This document shows, piece after piece, positions 15,293-24,351 of a DNA stretch of 61,823 bases. A model generated the notes under the pieces. The model saw only the letters and a program-made list of their open reading frames with translations. It ran no database searches and was not told the origin of the DNA. Position numbers and translations under genes: made by a program. Source of the stretch: Phycisphaerales bacterium (GTDB taxonomy: Bacteria > Planctomycetota > Phycisphaerae > Phycisphaerales > SM1A02); contig JAKVBQ010000014.1 of the NCBI GenBank assembly GCA_022447205.1, forward strand, positions 14,555-76,377, given 5' to 3'. Numbering within the stretch: the first letter of the stretch is position 1; every line of letters begins with the position of its first letter.

Positions 15293-16810
15293 TCAGTTGC
15301 TTCCGATCGCGGTTCTGGCCGGCGCGAGCCGGTCGGCCAGGAGCCCCACGATGCGATCCTGGAGCCTCTTGGCCCCGGTCGTCCCGAACTTCGGGTCGAG
15401 CTGGTTGCAGAGGACGCTGAAGGCGAGGCATTCCCCGCTCTCGGAGCGGACCACGCCGCTCAGGCAGCTGACACCATTGATGTGTCCGGTCTTGCAGTCG
15501 ACCCGTATGCCATCCGGCAGGTCACGGCATCGTCTGCTGACCGAGCCCGTGCTCCCCGCGACCGCGAGGCTCTCGAAGAAGGTCGGTCCGAGTTCATCGT
15601 CCTGGTGGAAGGATGCGAGCCAGGCCGTGATCAGTTCCGCGGTGACCTTGTTGTTCCGGCTGAGCCCGGAACCGTCGGCCTGTTGGAACGCCTGTGCGAA
15701 GGCTGCGCCGATCCGGTCACGAACCACCATGCGCACCGCCCGGGTTCCGTTCTCCCATGAGCCGGGTTCGTTCTCGACGTCATGTCCGATCAGCTTGCAC
15801 AGGGCTTCCGCGTAGAGGTTGTGGCTGTTGGTGTTGCAGCGTTCGAGAAGCACGGAGATCGGCGTCGAGAGCGTCGGCTTGATCAGTCGGCCCGAGGGCG
15901 CGAGGTCCTCGCTGGTGGCAAGACGCACCGTGCCGACGGAGATCCCGGCCTGGGCGAGGCGGTTCCTCATGAGTTCGACCACCGTTGCCGGCATGTCGGT
16001 CAGGGTGACCTCGGCCGCGATCGGCTCACCGATGTTGCCGTAGATCCGGAGCTGGTTGCTGCCGGCGGGTCGGCTGATGCCGATCTTCGTGGCATCCTTC
16101 TTGCCCTGCCTGTTCGTCGCATCGATGCTCGGGGTGAGCCATGGCACGCGCGGTTCCGTTCGCTGGAGGACCGGCCTGCTGCCGGTTCCCGGCCGCATGT
16201 GCACCGTCAGCACGTTGAGGTGCAGGTTGATTCCGGCGACCTCCGCGCAGTACCACTTGTCGAGCTGGTCGACCGGCCAGTCCGGATGGAAGAAGACCCG
16301 ATCGAAGATCCGGTCGTCGACGATCATCTCGTCGAGTTCGGTCACGCCCTCCATCAGGACGGTGTCGACCATCAGGTCGACCAGAAGATCGACATCGAGC
16401 GATTCCTGGGTGTTGCCTTCGGTCACCCATGTCGTGTTCTCGAGGATGACCGGGTCACCCAGTGCGGGGTCTCCTCCGCCCACGAGCCAGAGCGTGTCAT
16501 CGTCGAGACGCATCTCGGTCCTGGTGAAGAAGTCCGTTCCCAGTCGGTGCAGTGCAGCGCCGCTCGTGAAGAGCTTCATGTTGCTTGCCGGGATCATCGG
16601 TCGGTCGTCTCGTATCTCCACCAGTTCGGAGCCGTCCTCTGCATTCCGGATGCTCACCGAGATGATCGACTTCCCGCTGCCGGAGCTGCCGATGGCTGCG
16701 CGGATCTCACGCTCGAGATCCGCGCTGGCGGTCGACGCGAACGCGAGCGCGACCAGGGAGAGGAGGACGGTCTTGTGCGAACTGCTTCTGGGCACTGGTC
16801 GATCCTTCAT
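15293..16810 (-). CDS. dacB: D-alanyl-D-alanine carboxypeptidase/endopeptidase (PBP4, family S13)
   Basis: 505 aa with a signal peptide (VLLSLVALAFASTASA). The three penicillin-binding motifs are present: PASNMK with the acyl-enzyme Ser, SHN in CNTNSHNLYAEAL, and KTG in CKTGHINGVS. The long insert between the first two motifs and the LWLVGGGDPAL stretch are typical of class C PBPs of the DacB type. It trims pentapeptides or cuts crosslinks in the periplasm, so the organism probably makes peptidoglycan. The start MKDRPVPRS places the signal peptide correctly; an ATG 12 codons earlier is possible. Confidence 0.95.
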   Translation of the reverse strand: MKDRPVPRSSSHKTVLLSLVALAFASTASADLEREIRAAIGSSGSGKSIISVSIRNAEDGSELVEIRDDRPMIPASNMKLFTSGAALHRLGTDFFTRTEMRLDDDTLWLVGGGDPALGDPVILENTTWVTEGNTQESLDVDLLVDLMVDTVLMEGVTELDEMIVDDRIFDRVFFHPDWPVDQLDKWYCAEVAGINLHLNVLTVHMRPGTGSRPVLQRTEPRVPWLTPSIDATNRQGKKDATKIGISRPAGSNQLRIYGNIGEPIAAEVTLTDMPATVVELMRNRLAQAGISVGTVRLATSEDLAPSGRLIKPTLSTPISVLLERCNTNSHNLYAEALCKLIGHDVENEPGSWENGTRAVRMVVRDRIGAAFAQAFQQADGSGLSRNNKVTAELITAWLASFHQDDELGPTFFESLAVAGSTGSVSRRCRDLPDGIRVDCKTGHINGVSCLSGVVRSESGECLAFSVLCNQLDPKFGTTGAKRLQDRIVGLLADRLAPARTAIGSN

Positions 16811-16883
16811 GGTGTGGCGGGGAAAGCGGGGGGCCTCGAGCGACAATCATTCATCGGTCGCTCTCGTTCATGGTCTTGACGGG

Positions 16884-18314
16884 TCAGGCGAGGTTGTCCC
16901 CGTTCTGCGGGGTCGAACGCCAGTCGGGCCGTCTCAGGGCGTGAATCACGAACGGGAGGATGGTGAACACGATGAATCCCGTCGCGATCAGGGTGACGTA
17001 GGCGGTTCGCTGATCATCGGCGACCTGATCGGTCGGCATGAAACCGAAGACCAGGGCCATCATGCCCGCGGCGGACCCCATGATCGTGAGGGCCCAGATC
17101 CCGAAGTTCCCGAAGGGCACGCGGTAGCGTCTGGGGACATCGGCATGGCTGTACCGGAGCCTGACCGCTGCGGCGAACATCAGCATGTACATGACGATGT
17201 AGAGCATGGTCGGGACCACGTTCATCAACCAGAACGCCACCTGGACGTCGTCGAAGAACAGGTAGATCATCGACATGCCGGTGACGATGCATGCCTGGAG
17301 CAGCAGAATCCGCTGGTGCGTGGAATACCTGTTCTCCTTCTGCCAGAACCTGGGCAGGGCACCATCGCGACCCGCGATGAGCAGTCCGCGAGTGGGGGCG
17401 GGGACCCAGTTGTTCACTTCGCCCAGCATGCCCAGTGCGATGATCAGTCCGACCACGCCCACCAGTCCTCCGGCACCGACCTCCGTGAGCAGCACGGTGA
17501 TCGTCTGCATGATGCCCGCATCCAGGTCGATCGACTCGTTCGGGATGACGATCGCGATGGCAAGGGCGATGAGGGTGACCAGCACCAGGGCGATCATCGC
17601 CGAGGTGATGATCGCGATCGGATAGTTCTTCCTCGGATTCCGAGCGGAGGCGGCATTCGACGCCGAGGCCTCGATGCCCGCGAAGGTCAGGAAGGCGCCC
17701 ACGACGAAGGACAGCTTCTGGGTCTCACCGAGGTCCGGGACGAACGATTTCCATTCGAAGGCGATGTTCGACTCGCCGCCTCGTCCGACATGCCACATCG
17801 CGAGCCCGAAGATGAAGAGGATCGGGATGATCCGGCCGAAGATCGTGCAGATCTCCGCCACCAGGCCGCTGGTCTTCATCCCGAAGAGGTTGGTGATCGT
17901 GATCGACCAGAAGAGGGCGTTGATCGACAGGAAGATGAACCACCGGTTGTCCTTCAGTTCCGGGTCGAATCCGTACGTCGCGGCCACCACCATCACCGTG
18001 AGGATCGAGGGGAACCAGATGACGTTCTCGATCCACTGCTGCCAGACCGCAACGAAGCCGAGGCGTTCTCCGAATGCCGTCTTCACCCAGACGTAGACCC
18101 CGCCGTCCTCCGGCCAGCCGGTGGCGAGCTCGGCGGAGATCAGGGCGGACGGCAGCAGGAAGACCAGCGCGACCATGAGGTAGATGAAGATCAGGGAGAA
18201 GCCGTACTCCGCCATCGAAGGCGCACCATGGATGCTGGTGATGATCCCGGTGGTGATCATCACCAGGGCGAACACGGAGAGGGTCTTCCGTGGGGTGCTT
18301 CCGGCGGCTTGCAT
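16884..18314 (-). CDS. APC-superfamily amino acid permease, GadC-like
   Basis: 476 aa with about 12 membrane helices. The N-terminal region has VMITTGIITSIHG and ELATGWPEDGGVYVWVKTAF, followed by WQQWIENVIWFP. The middle has a FAGIEASASNAASARNPRKN segment and the cytoplasmic loop PTRGLLIAGRDGALP. These are hallmarks of the glutamate:GABA antiporter/GadC branch, which exchanges amino acids across the inner membrane. The exact substrate cannot be read from the sequence, and no glutamate decarboxylase lies nearby. GGAG is 9 nt before the ATG. dacB follows and the GT4 gene lies just upstream on the same strand. Confidence 0.9.
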   Translation of the reverse strand: MQAAGSTPRKTLSVFALVMITTGIITSIHGAPSMAEYGFSLIFIYLMVALVFLLPSALISAELATGWPEDGGVYVWVKTAFGERLGFVAVWQQWIENVIWFPSILTVMVVAATYGFDPELKDNRWFIFLSINALFWSITITNLFGMKTSGLVAEICTIFGRIIPILFIFGLAMWHVGRGGESNIAFEWKSFVPDLGETQKLSFVVGAFLTFAGIEASASNAASARNPRKNYPIAIITSAMIALVLVTLIALAIAIVIPNESIDLDAGIMQTITVLLTEVGAGGLVGVVGLIIALGMLGEVNNWVPAPTRGLLIAGRDGALPRFWQKENRYSTHQRILLLQACIVTGMSMIYLFFDDVQVAFWLMNVVPTMLYIVMYMLMFAAAVRLRYSHADVPRRYRVPFGNFGIWALTIMGSAAGMMALVFGFMPTDQVADDQRTAYVTLIATGFIVFTILPFVIHALRRPDWRSTPQNGDNLA

Positions 18315-18422
18315 GCGTGCGAATCTCCTCGTGCCATCGCCCGGCGTGGACTGTGCAAGCGTACCGGACCGGTGGCAGAGGTGGGCGGCGGCGAGGAAAT
18401 CGAACTGGAGCCGGCCGTCGGT

Positions 18423-19601
18423 TCAACCGCGCGACAAAGCCCCGAGGGAGCCTCGCGAGGAGTCCTTCGAGTCGGATCGGCAGGCCAGCAGCGGTTCCAC
18501 AAGTTCCGCGAAGCGTCGGCCCCATGCCGCCCATGAGAGCCGCTCCTCCCACGCTCGTCGGGCCCCCTGGCAGAGGGCGTGGGCAAGGGCATCATCGTCG
18601 GCGATCCGGAGGATCGCCGATACGAAGGACGCGATATCGGGATCCGAGGGGAGCAGAAGCCCGTTTTCTCCGTCTCGGATGATCGTCGGCATGCCTTCCA
18701 CCCGGGTGCAGATCACCGGCACGCCCCTGGCGCAGGCTTCGACCAGAACATGGCCGTAGCACTCGGAGCGTGCGGGATGGACGAGGCAGGTCGATTCCTG
18801 CAACACGGTCTCGAAGAGCTCGCGGTCCTTGTCTTCGTGGAGCGCAAGGGTGCCGAGTTCCCTCAGTTGGGGGATTTTCAGCCGCCGGGGGATCCTGCAA
18901 CCGATCGTGGTCAGTCGGATCGGCCGCCCCTGGTCGGCGATGTGCTCCGTGGCGGCAAGCGCCCGATCGAGGCCCTTGCGCAACCAGGCCTGTCCGATGA
19001 ACACGAGTTCGATCCTCTCCCCCTGGCGGGGCGGTCGACGATCCGGCGACGGCAGGTCGTCCTCCCCGGCGCCACCCCACTCGACGACCCGGGCGCGATC
19101 CGGCGGGAGTCCGCAGTCGCGGACCGCGGATTCGGCGGCCCACTCCGATGGGTAGATGCCGAGATCGATGCGGCGGCAGGTCTGGTTGTCGAGCTCGCAT
19201 CGGTTCCGCAGCTGCCTCCGGTTCGGGCGGGGGTAGCCGGATCCCGGAGCGGCATGGAGTTGCATGGTCGAGTCGGAGATGTGCACCACCGGGAGGCCGT
19301 CGGGCAGTTCGAGCCGTGGAATGATGGCGGAGGCGTAGAGCCCGACGATGAGATCGAGGTCGCCGGCCGAACACCGCTGGCTGACTTCGGCGGCATATCT
19401 GACTTCGAGGGCGCTGTTCCTGGGCTGCGAGGAGAAGCGTCGGTTGAGGACCGTCCCGATCCGTCCGAGGCGGGCGGTCGCCGCGGTCTCGGGCACGACA
19501 TGCTCGACCGTCGCGAACTTCGACATCGCCTCGAAGAGATAGGAGGCGGTGCGCTGCGGCCTCCGCTTCACGTTGTGGGTTGTGACGAAGCCTATCTTCA
19601 A
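18423..19601 (-). CDS. Glycosyltransferase family 4 (group 1)
   Basis: 392 aa with a GT-B fold. The N-terminus MKIGFVTTHNVKRRPQ is the acceptor domain. The donor domain contains FIGQAWLRKGLDRAL and the E-x7-E signature within SECYGHVLVEACARGVPVI, where the glutamates contact the nucleotide sugar. The following VEGMPTIIRDGENGLLL is typical of GT4. It is a retaining transferase, probably working on envelope polysaccharide or lipid-linked sugar at the cytoplasmic face. The acceptor is unknown and no polysaccharide cluster surrounds it. Confidence 0.92.
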   Translation of the reverse strand: MKIGFVTTHNVKRRPQRTASYLFEAMSKFATVEHVVPETAATARLGRIGTVLNRRFSSQPRNSALEVRYAAEVSQRCSAGDLDLIVGLYASAIIPRLELPDGLPVVHISDSTMQLHAAPGSGYPRPNRRQLRNRCELDNQTCRRIDLGIYPSEWAAESAVRDCGLPPDRARVVEWGGAGEDDLPSPDRRPPRQGERIELVFIGQAWLRKGLDRALAATEHIADQGRPIRLTTIGCRIPRRLKIPQLRELGTLALHEDKDRELFETVLQESTCLVHPARSECYGHVLVEACARGVPVICTRVEGMPTIIRDGENGLLLPSDPDIASFVSAILRIADDDALAHALCQGARRAWEERLSWAAWGRRFAELVEPLLACRSDSKDSSRGSLGALSRG

Positions 19602-19727
19602 GCCGGCGTGGGTCCTTCCTCCCTGGCCCCCGGATGAGCGACGAACTTCAACGGCTCATTGAAACGGGCAGGGAAGGTACATCTGATTCTGTGTCGAGGA
19701 AGTGTTGAAAGCAAGGATCCGATCGGT

Positions 19728-19769
19728 GAAAAAGCACCGCCGGCCGGGATGGCTGTCCCGGCCGGCGGT
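19728..19769 (-). terminator. Rho-independent terminator of rpsB-tsf
   Basis: ACCGCCGGCCGGGA (19736-19749) pairs perfectly over 14 bp with TCCCGGCCGGCGGT (19756-19769) around a 6-nt loop. Read on the minus strand the stem is followed by GCTTTTTC, giving the U-run. It lies 36 nt past the tsf stop. No gene is seen in the rest of 19602-19805. Confidence 0.92.
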
Positions 19770-19805
19770 CGATCTCTTTCACGACATTCGAGGGGCTTCG
19801 TCCGA

Positions 19806-20633
19806 TTAACTGTCGGAGTCCGAGCCCACGCGCATCCTGATGAAGTGGACCACGTTCACGCCGTCCGGGACGATCTGGCCGACCGTCTCCTTTTCGGCTT
19901 TCACGTACTTCTGGCCGAGCAGGGTGTTCTCCTCGAAGAACTTGCGCATCTTGCCTTCCGCGATGTTCTTCGCGATGTTCTCAGGCTTGCCCATGTCCAT
20001 CGCTTCCTTGGTCGACTCGTTCCGCTTGGCCTCGACGATCTCGGAGTCGAGTCCGTGCTCGTCGACGGCGAGCGGGGTGGGGACGTGGGCGGCGACGTGC
20101 TGGGAGATGCCGGTCGCGATGTCCTCGGGCATGTCGCCCTCGAAGTGGACCAGCACCCCGAGCTTGCCATCGTGGTGGACGTAGCGGCCGAAGGAGCTTC
20201 CCTTGATCGCGGTGCCCTGGGCGAAGGAGATGTTCTCGCCGGTGGTGATGCGGACCTCGTCGAGCTTCTCGCGCATGCTGTCGGTGAACTCGATCGCGGT
20301 GGGTCCGCCGTCGGCGGCCTGGGCGATCGCCTCGCTGGCGAGTTCGTTGCACATGGCGACGAAGGTCTCGTTGCGTGCGGTGAAGTCGGTCTCGGCGCGG
20401 ATCTCGATGATCGCGGCACCGGCGTCGCTGCACTGGATGGCGATGCATCCTTCGCCTGCGGCGCGATCGGTCCGTTCGTCCATCTTGCCCTTGAGCTTGG
20501 CGCGAAGAGCGGCCTCTGCCTCACCCATGTCGCCGCCGGCCTCGACCAGTGCCTTCTTGCAGTCCATCATGCCCAGGCCGGTCTTCTGCCTGAGGGCCAT
20601 TACGTCCTTGGCGCTCACGTTTGCGGTAGCCAT
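19806..20633 (-). CDS. tsf: Elongation factor Ts
   Basis: 275 aa. It is the nucleotide-exchange factor for EF-Tu. The N-terminal UBA-like domain (VMALRQKTGLGMMDCKKALV) is followed by the core signature AETDFTARNE with the conserved TDF that inserts into EF-Tu. The C-terminal half contains GKPENIAKNIAEGKM and LLGQKYVK, the usual end of the family. It lies 71 nt after rpsB on the same strand, the standard rpsB-tsf operon, and ends at a strong terminator. Confidence 0.97.
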   Translation of the reverse strand: MATANVSAKDVMALRQKTGLGMMDCKKALVEAGGDMGEAEAALRAKLKGKMDERTDRAAGEGCIAIQCSDAGAAIIEIRAETDFTARNETFVAMCNELASEAIAQAADGGPTAIEFTDSMREKLDEVRITTGENISFAQGTAIKGSSFGRYVHHDGKLGVLVHFEGDMPEDIATGISQHVAAHVPTPLAVDEHGLDSEIVEAKRNESTKEAMDMGKPENIAKNIAEGKMRKFFEENTLLGQKYVKAEKETVGQIVPDGVNVVHFIRMRVGSDSDS

Positions 20634-20704
20634 CGTGTCAGTATCCCATCAATGAGTGCGAAACCGGGATCTCGTGATTCCGGTGTTGTGTCGAATGAAG
20701 TGAA

Positions 20705-21541
20705 TCAGCTCTCGGTGCCTGCGGAGACTTCCTGGTCGGTCGCTTCCGCGGCTTCGCCGGAATCGGAGTTGTCGTCCGCGCGGAACTTCGCACGGCTCGA
20801 TCGACGTCGGGGAGCGGAATCGCCACCTTCGGCCGCGCCTTCTTCGGAGTCCTTCTGGGGGCGCAGGGTCCTGCCATCGACCACGGCGGCGCAGAGCTCG
20901 CGCACCACGACGTCGATCGAACGCATCGAGTCGTCGTTGCCCGGGATCGGGATGTCGGCGAAGTCGGGGTCACCGTCGGTGTCGATGAGGCAGATGGTCG
21001 GGATGCCGAGGTTGCGGGCCTCACGGAGGGCGTTCACCTCGCGGTTCACGTCGACCGCCACGACCGCACCGGGGAGCTTGCTCATGTTCCGGATGCCGTT
21101 GAGGTTGCGGTGGATCTTCCGCATCTCGCGCATCAGCTGCGATTCCATCTTCTTGGAATAGGTCTTGATCTCGCCGCTCTCGACGAGGCCCTCGAGTTCG
21201 ATCAGTCGCTTGAGGCGTTCACGGATCGTCCTGAAGTTGGTCAGCGTGCCACCGAGCCAGCGCTCCGTCACGTAGGGGAGCTTGACGTCGATGCAGTTCT
21301 CCTCGATCGCGCTCCGGGCCTGTCGCTTGGTGCCGACGAAGACGACGTCCTTGCCTTCGGCAGAGACGCGGGTGACGAATTTCTTCGCCAGGAGCAGTCC
21401 CTTGATGGTTTCCTTGATGTCGATGATGTGGATTCCACCCCGCATGCTGTGGATGTAGGGGGACATCTTCGGGTTCCAGTTGCTTCGGCGCTGGCCGAAG
21501 TGGATGCCTGCCTCGATGAGTTCCTTGACAAGGGATGCCAT
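20705..21541 (-). CDS. rpsB: 30S ribosomal protein S2
   Basis: 278 aa. The S2 signatures are GIHFGQRRSNWNPKMSPYIH, FVGTKRQARSAIEE, YVTERWLGGTLTNF and AVVAVDVNREVNALREA with GIPTICLIDTDGDPD. The usual length is about 240, and the extra ~40 residues are a charged tail (PRRRSSRAKFRADD, ending EATDQEVSAG). The start MASLVKELIEAGIH is the family N-terminus; a longer upstream reading has no support. A long, structured leader precedes it. It is cotranscribed with tsf. Confidence 0.97.
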   Translation of the reverse strand: MASLVKELIEAGIHFGQRRSNWNPKMSPYIHSMRGGIHIIDIKETIKGLLLAKKFVTRVSAEGKDVVFVGTKRQARSAIEENCIDVKLPYVTERWLGGTLTNFRTIRERLKRLIELEGLVESGEIKTYSKKMESQLMREMRKIHRNLNGIRNMSKLPGAVVAVDVNREVNALREARNLGIPTICLIDTDGDPDFADIPIPGNDDSMRSIDVVVRELCAAVVDGRTLRPQKDSEEGAAEGGDSAPRRRSSRAKFRADDNSDSGEAAEATDQEVSAGTES

Positions 21542-21725
21542 GATCTGGTCCGTCCTCGTTGGTTGCTGCAGCGACACCGGTGTCGCACGAACGGAACCCC
21601 GCAGGGCGTGCGTCACCACAAAGGGCGCTTCTCCGCATCGGGCTCGCGTCAACCCGGCCTGCTCGTCATCGTGACGAGTCCGGTCGGCCGTGCAGGCTCA
21701 CCCGCGTGGGTTCGAGAGGAACATC

Positions 21726-21769
21726 CTCCCGAATCTGGGAGGCGGGAACTTCCGTTGGGCTCCCGCCTT
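21726..21769 (-). promoter_or_regulatory. Overlapping hairpins in the rpsB leader
   Basis: Stem A pairs AGGCGGGA (21741-21748) with TCCCGCCT (21762-21769). Stem B pairs CCTCCC (21726-21731) with GGGAGG (21738-21743). The stems share 3 nt (21741-21743), so full formation of one limits the other. They lie 185-228 nt upstream of rpsB on its strand. Many bacteria use an S2-binding leader RNA to autoregulate rpsB; a similar role here is inference. Confidence 0.4.
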
Positions 21770-21803
21770 CGCGCTGGGTCGGGCGACCGCAGGCGAACGG
21801 ACA

Positions 21804-21833
21804 AAGATACCCGATAGGACCGCAGGGCCACAA
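21804..21833 (-). promoter_or_regulatory. Candidate rpsB promoter
   Basis: On the minus strand TTGTGG (21833-21828) is separated by 18 nt from TATCTT (21809-21804). This is a moderate match to a sigma-70 promoter, about 260 nt upstream of rpsB. No gene is seen elsewhere in 21542-21939, which also holds the start region of the divergent phosphohexomutase gene. Confidence 0.35.
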
Positions 21834-21939
21834 CCGCTGACCGGTCTTGGGCGAGGATTCTTCCATTCAGGGCCTGCAAACCCCGGTAGGATGCCGCCAT
21901 CGGGACCCGTAACCTGTTCCTCGACCCTGGAGATCCTCG

Positions 21940-23355
21940 ATGCTTGGGAAGGTGTTCAAAGCCTACGACGTGCGAGCCATCGTGCCGAAGCCGCTCAATA
22001 CGCGGTTGGCCTGGCAGATCGGCCACGGTGCCGCTCGATACCTCGTGGAAAGCGCCCAGGAGGCTGGTTTCGACGATCCGATGATGCGACACCTCGCCGT
22101 CGGCCGTGATCCGAGACCGACATCCCCCGAGCTTGGCGAGGCCCTCATGGCGGGGATCCGGGCCGCTGGCGTCTCGGTTATCGACCTCGGGGTCTGCGAC
22201 ACCCCGATGATCTACTTCGCCGTCAATCACCTGGCCTGCGCCGGGGGGATCCAGGTGACCGCGAGCCACAATCCGGTCGAGTACAACGGCTTCAAGTTCT
22301 GCGGGATCGGCGCGAGGCCGGTTGGTTCCGGAAGCGGACTGGAAACAATCAGGGAGCTGGCCGCCCTGGCGGATCCGGACCGCGCCCAGGGGACCGACGA
22401 GGGTCGGTACGAGACTCGTGATCTCTGGGACGCCTATGCCCGTCGGCTGCATGGACTCCTTGCCGAAGAGGCTCCGGAGGGGCTCGCCGCCACCCGGGGC
22501 CGGCCACTCAAGGTGGTCGTCGACGCCTCCAACGGCTCCGCCGGCATCATGTGCCCCAGGCTCTTCGACGGACTCGAGGGGCTGGAGATCGTGCCGATCA
22601 ACTTCACCTGCGGGGACGGACACTACGAACATGAACCGAACCCCCTGGTCGAGGAGAACCTCGACCAGCTTCGCGCGGCGGTCAGGGACAACCAGGCGGA
22701 TCTCGGTGTCTGCTTCGATGGTGATGCCGATCGTTGCGTGGTCGTCGACGAGGCCGGTCGGACGGTGGGGGGTGATCTCCTGACCGCGTGGCTGGTCGAA
22801 CCGATCCTCGAACGCTCTCCCGGGACCGCAGTGATCTTCGACCTCCGTTCGAGCCGGATCGTCCCTGAAAGAATCACATCACTCGGCGGGAAGCCCGTCC
22901 CGAGTCGGGTCGGTCACGTCTTCATGAAGGCGGCCCTTGCCGAGCACGAGGCGGCGTTCGGTGGCGAACTCTCCGGTCACTTCTACTACCGCGACATGTT
23001 TGGGGCGGACAGCGGGTCTCGGGCCTTCGTCTCGGTCCTCGGAGCCCTCGCCAGGTCGGATGCACCGATGTCCGAACAGGTCGGTCGGCTCCGGGTCTAC
23101 GCCCAGTCCGGCGAGGTGAACTTCAAGAACGAGGACATCGAGGGCACGCTGGCTTCCCTGCGCGACGTCTATTCGGATGCGGAGTTCGGCGAGATGGACG
23201 GCCTGAGCATCGACACCGGTGGCTGGTGGGCGAACATCCGTGCCAGCAACACCGAGCCGCTGCTTCGCCTGAACGTCGAGGCCGCCGACCAGGCTGCCGT
23301 CGACGCCGCGCTCGAGGAGCTCGGCGCCCGACTCGGCACCCGGGTCGCGCACTGA
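21940..23355 (+). CDS. Phosphomannomutase/phosphoglucomutase
   Basis: 471 aa, alpha-D-phosphohexomutase superfamily. It interconverts hexose 1- and 6-phosphates, feeding nucleotide-sugar synthesis. The four signatures are present: phosphoserine loop TASHNPVEYNG, metal-binding DGDADR in CFDGDADRCVVV, sugar-binding GGELSGHFYY and C-terminal phosphate-binding RASNTEPLLRLN. The N-terminal FKAYDVRAIVP is the usual FGTDGVR-like segment in ManB/AlgC-type enzymes. GGAG precedes the ATG by about 8 nt. Substrate preference between mannose and glucose cannot be decided by eye. Confidence 0.94.
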   Translation: MLGKVFKAYDVRAIVPKPLNTRLAWQIGHGAARYLVESAQEAGFDDPMMRHLAVGRDPRPTSPELGEALMAGIRAAGVSVIDLGVCDTPMIYFAVNHLACAGGIQVTASHNPVEYNGFKFCGIGARPVGSGSGLETIRELAALADPDRAQGTDEGRYETRDLWDAYARRLHGLLAEEAPEGLAATRGRPLKVVVDASNGSAGIMCPRLFDGLEGLEIVPINFTCGDGHYEHEPNPLVEENLDQLRAAVRDNQADLGVCFDGDADRCVVVDEAGRTVGGDLLTAWLVEPILERSPGTAVIFDLRSSRIVPERITSLGGKPVPSRVGHVFMKAALAEHEAAFGGELSGHFYYRDMFGADSGSRAFVSVLGALARSDAPMSEQVGRLRVYAQSGEVNFKNEDIEGTLASLRDVYSDAEFGEMDGLSIDTGGWWANIRASNTEPLLRLNVEAADQAAVDAALEELGARLGTRVAH

Positions 23356-23419
23356 GGTCTGACCGAATTCTGCGTCGACAGTCTGCCGGCTCGTCTTCCG
23401 GTCGGTGCTGTTCACCGGC

Positions 23420-23448
23420 TTGACAACGCAGCCGAGCTTCATTGAAAT
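23420..23448 (+). promoter_or_regulatory. Candidate sigma-70 promoter for the TauE/SafE gene
   Basis: A perfect -35 TTGACA (23420-23425) is followed after 17 nt by TGAAAT (23443-23448), 4 of 6 matches to TATAAT. It lies 61 nt upstream of the start codon. Confidence 0.5.
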
Positions 23449-23508
23449 CCCGACCGGCACGCACTCCCTCGGTTCAGACTCCCGGCACTGATCGGACAGC
23501 ACCCGCAC

Positions 23509-24300
23509 ATGTCAATCCTCACCGCCGTCGCCGATCCTTCCTTCATCCCCGCCGAGCAGCTCACGATGTTCATCGTGCTGGCCGTGGTCGCCTTCGTGAC
23601 CGCCGCCTTCTCCGCGATCGTCGGCATGGGTGGGGGGATCATCCTGCTCGGCAGCATGCTGATCTTCCTGGATCCGATCGTGGCGATTCCGATTCACGGT
23701 GCGATCCAGATGGTCTCGAACGCCACGCGTGCCACCGTTCAGCGCAAGCACCTGGCGTGGTCGCTGATCTGGCGATACGCGATCCTGCTGCTGCCCTTCG
23801 GTCTGGTCGCGATGCAGGTGGTGGTGCACATACCGGGCGTCTATCTGAAGGCGTTCATCGGGGTCTTCGTCCTGCTGGCGACCTGGCGACCGAAGTGGCT
23901 CCTGATCGGCACGCATCCGGAAGCGATCAACGCGAACCGCCGGTTCATCCTCCTCGGCGGCGTGGTCGGGTTCCTCAACATCCTGGTCGGTGCGGTCGGT
24001 CCCTTCATCGCGCCGTTCTTCCTGAACATGAATTTCTCCCGGCAGACGATCGTCGGCACCAAGGCCGCCTGCCAGACCTGCGGTCACATCGTGAAGATCC
24101 TGCTCTACGGCCTGGCGGGGTTCGCCTTCCTCACCTGGATCCCGCTCTTCGCGATCATGGTTCCGATGGTCATTCTCGGCACCAAGGTGGGCAGTCGGTT
24201 CCTCGACAAGGTCGACGACACGCTCTTCGTCCGGCTCTTCCGCACCGTGCTGACCGCGGTCGCCGGCTGGTTGATCCTCGCCGCGTTCATCGGCGGCTGA
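23509..24300 (+). CDS. Sulfite exporter TauE/SafE family permease
   Basis: 263 aa with about eight hydrophobic helices in two halves. The first half has the typical glycine-rich SAIVGMGGGIILLGSM. The second half repeats it as GGVVGFLNILVGAVGPFIAP, the internal duplication seen in TauE/SafE/YfcA proteins. Members export sulfite, sulfoacetate or other organosulfur anions. The substrate here is unknown and no sulfur genes are next to it. The N-terminal ~15 residues are polar before the first helix. It converges on thiG. Confidence 0.88.
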   Translation: MSILTAVADPSFIPAEQLTMFIVLAVVAFVTAAFSAIVGMGGGIILLGSMLIFLDPIVAIPIHGAIQMVSNATRATVQRKHLAWSLIWRYAILLLPFGLVAMQVVVHIPGVYLKAFIGVFVLLATWRPKWLLIGTHPEAINANRRFILLGGVVGFLNILVGAVGPFIAPFFLNMNFSRQTIVGTKAACQTCGHIVKILLYGLAGFAFLTWIPLFAIMVPMVILGTKVGSRFLDKVDDTLFVRLFRTVLTAVAGWLILAAFIGG

Positions 24301-24351
24301 GCCTGCACCCCCGAGGCGGGTCGGATCGAACCGATCGATCGGGACCGGTGT

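Noticed and set aside
16056-18536. Long plus-strand open frame opposite dacB and the permease
   Set aside because: Shadow of two well-supported minus-strand genes; composition is not protein-like.
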